DNA of 7,768 nucleotides, taken from NCBI GenBank assembly GCA_031285575.1, contig JAITVX010000187.1:1-7768 (forward strand), written 5' to 3'. Numbering within the stretch: position 1 is the first letter of the stretch; each line of letters opens with the position of its first letter. Origin of the DNA: Bacteroidales bacterium (GTDB lineage: Bacteria; Bacteroidota; Bacteroidia; Bacteroidales; VadinHA17). A program made the translations under genes and the position numbers. The notes under the pieces were generated by a model that saw only the letters and a list, made by a program, of their open reading frames with translations, ran no database searches and had not been told where the DNA came from. This document shows positions 6,899 through 7,768 of the stretch, piece after piece.

Positions 6899-7135
6899 AG
6901 TTCCGGCAACCATGTTGCAGCACTGCAGGGAACTTGCCGGAGTTCCGGCAACCATATTGCAGCGCTGCAGGACACTTGCGCAACTCCGCGCAACCATGTT
7001 GCAGCACTGCAGGAGACTTGCGCGGCTTCGCGCAACCATGCCGCACCACTGCAGGACACTTGCGCAACTCCGCGCAACCGTGTTGCAGCGCTGCAGGACA
7101 CTTGCGCGGCTTCGCGCAACCATGCCGCACCACTG
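6899..7135. repeat. Tandem array, about 5.6 units of 42 bp
   Basis: Units start at 6899, 6941, 6983, 7025, 7067 and 7109 (the last cut at 27 bases), with an exact 42-bp period and no insertions or deletions. Each unit holds an eight-base variable head (AGTTCCGG, ACTCCGCG or GCTTCGCG), a CAACCATG-like core, a GCAG/CTGCAGG palindromic segment and an ACTTGC tail. Each tail pairs with the next unit's head: TTGCCGG/CCGGCAA (6934-6951), TTGCGC/GCGCAA (6976-6993 and 7060-7077) and TTGCGCG/CGCGCAA (7018-7035 and 7102-7119). A competing hairpin GCAAC-CAT-GTTGC exists in units 1 and 3, with a variant in unit 5. Since 42 is a multiple of 3 and the unit lacks stops, several frames stay open on both strands. 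I regard those frames as by-products, not genes. The array ends 36 bases before the next start codon. Confidence 0.93.
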
Positions 7136-7171
7136 TAAAGCATCTTTTATTAACATTTAAATATATATATT

Positions 7172-7768
7172 ATGGGAATTGAAAATTTACATCTTGCACA
7201 CCTTGTAAACAATGCGCACTTCCAGCTGCAAACGCAGTTTGGCAACCTCATTGTAGCAACGGGAGCCGCCGCGCTCAAAATCGAACCGCTCTACACCACG
7301 TGGCACACCAGCTTCCGGCTGGAAGACGACGTTATTAAGAAAATAACTAAAAGCCCGCTTACCGGAAGCATGGACGCAGCCGACCGCCGGCGCGACGTTG
7401 CCTACCGCGGAATAGCAGAAACAAACCGCGCCGCGCTTAACCACTTCTGGGAAGTAGTACGCACGGCCGCCGGGCACCTTACAATAGTGTTCAACACCTA
7501 CGGCAACGTGGTGCGCATGCCGCTTAACGAAGAAACGGCGGCCATAACCAACCTGCTGCAGGAGCTCAAGGGAACATACGCCGGCGACGTTGAAACCGTT
7601 GGCCTTCAGAACTGGGTAAAGGAACTCGAAACGGCCAACAACGCCTTCGAGCAGCTTGCCGAACAGCGCCACGGCGAAACGGCCGGCAAAACCGACCTTG
7701 TGCTGCGCCACGTGCGTGCCGACGTCGATGCCGCCTACCGCGCCATAACCCGCCGCATCGAAGCCCTT
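7172..7768 (+). CDS. DUF6261-like protein, incomplete at the right edge
   Basis: An open frame of 199 codons starts at ATG 7172 and runs off the window without a stop. An in-frame TAA at 7151-7153 makes this the first possible start. The protein begins MGIENLHLAHLVNNAHFQLQ and looks soluble and mostly helical, with no signal peptide or membrane segment in the visible part. LNEETAAITNLLQELK (residues 118-133) and ANNAFEQLAEQR (about 153-164) resemble, from memory, the uncharacterised Bacteroidota family DUF6261, whose members are around 240-250 residues; if so about 50 are missing. The function is unknown. The frame is GC-rich with a strong bias to C or G in third positions, typical of real coding sequence and similar to the kinase gene. 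The 30 bases before the start are very AT-rich with no Shine-Dalgarno sequence and no TAnnTTTG box. The 42-bp array lies immediately upstream. Confidence 0.85.
   Translation, partial: MGIENLHLAHLVNNAHFQLQTQFGNLIVATGAAALKIEPLYTTWHTSFRLEDDVIKKITKSPLTGSMDAADRRRDVAYRGIAETNRAALNHFWEVVRTAAGHLTIVFNTYGNVVRMPLNEETAAITNLLQELKGTYAGDVETVGLQNWVKELETANNAFEQLAEQRHGETAGKTDLVLRHVRADVDAAYRAITRRIEAL

Noticed and set aside
6899..7135. CRISPR array
   Set aside because: The units are contiguous with no unique spacers and contain internal palindromes across the whole unit; no cas gene is seen.
7187..7711. Minus-strand open frame of 174 codons at the right end
   Set aside because: It is antisense to the DUF6261-like gene, whose plus frame is open to the window end and shows family-like motifs and biased third positions.

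Overview
The window looks like chromosomal DNA from a member of the Bacteroidota, most likely Bacteroidales. The evidence is the ftsY-rimO gene pair, promoter elements of the Bacteroidota type (TTTG, then TAnnTTTG), a periplasmic TPR sensor kinase paired with a LuxR-type regulator, and an incomplete gene resembling the Bacteroidota family DUF6261. I could run no database search, so family names come from motifs and recall.

Layout. Positions 1-111 hold nothing I can support. A tRNA-Cys(GCA) with a clear intrinsic terminator lies on the minus strand (112-218). Three housekeeping genes follow on the minus strand: ribF (FMN/FAD synthesis), rimO (ribosomal protein S12 methylthiotransferase) and ftsY (SRP receptor). 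ftsY and rimO are 4 bases apart and probably co-transcribed. Further right, still on the minus strand, is a GC-rich two-component operon. The response regulator comes first, from a well-formed promoter near 6516-6548, and overlaps the TPR histidine kinase gene by ATGA. The kinase would sense something in the periplasm or at the inner membrane and phosphorylate the regulator; the signal and target genes are unknown.

The most interesting part is the 668-base gap (6504-7171) between the regulator and a plus-strand gene that runs off the right end. From left to right it holds a cluster of nested TACGTA-type palindromes (6604-6695), a cruciform-like palindromic element with side hairpins (6811-6894), and an array of about 5.6 direct repeats of exactly 42 bp (6899-7135). 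Every repeat junction can form a hairpin, and the stems change on both sides together. The array ends 36 bases upstream of the DUF6261-like start codon, in the same orientation. A structured repeat array just before a small uncharacterised gene resembles the layout of RNA-protein pairs such as type III toxin-antitoxin loci. That is only an analogy of layout: the protein shows no toxin motif I recognise.

Base composition is uneven. rimO is AT-rich (38% GC in one 60-base sample), while the two-component operon and the DUF6261-like gene are GC-rich (65% in one sample of the kinase). With the absence of the ribosomal protein genes that often precede ftsY in this phylum, this hints at a rearrangement or acquisition boundary near 3730-3865.
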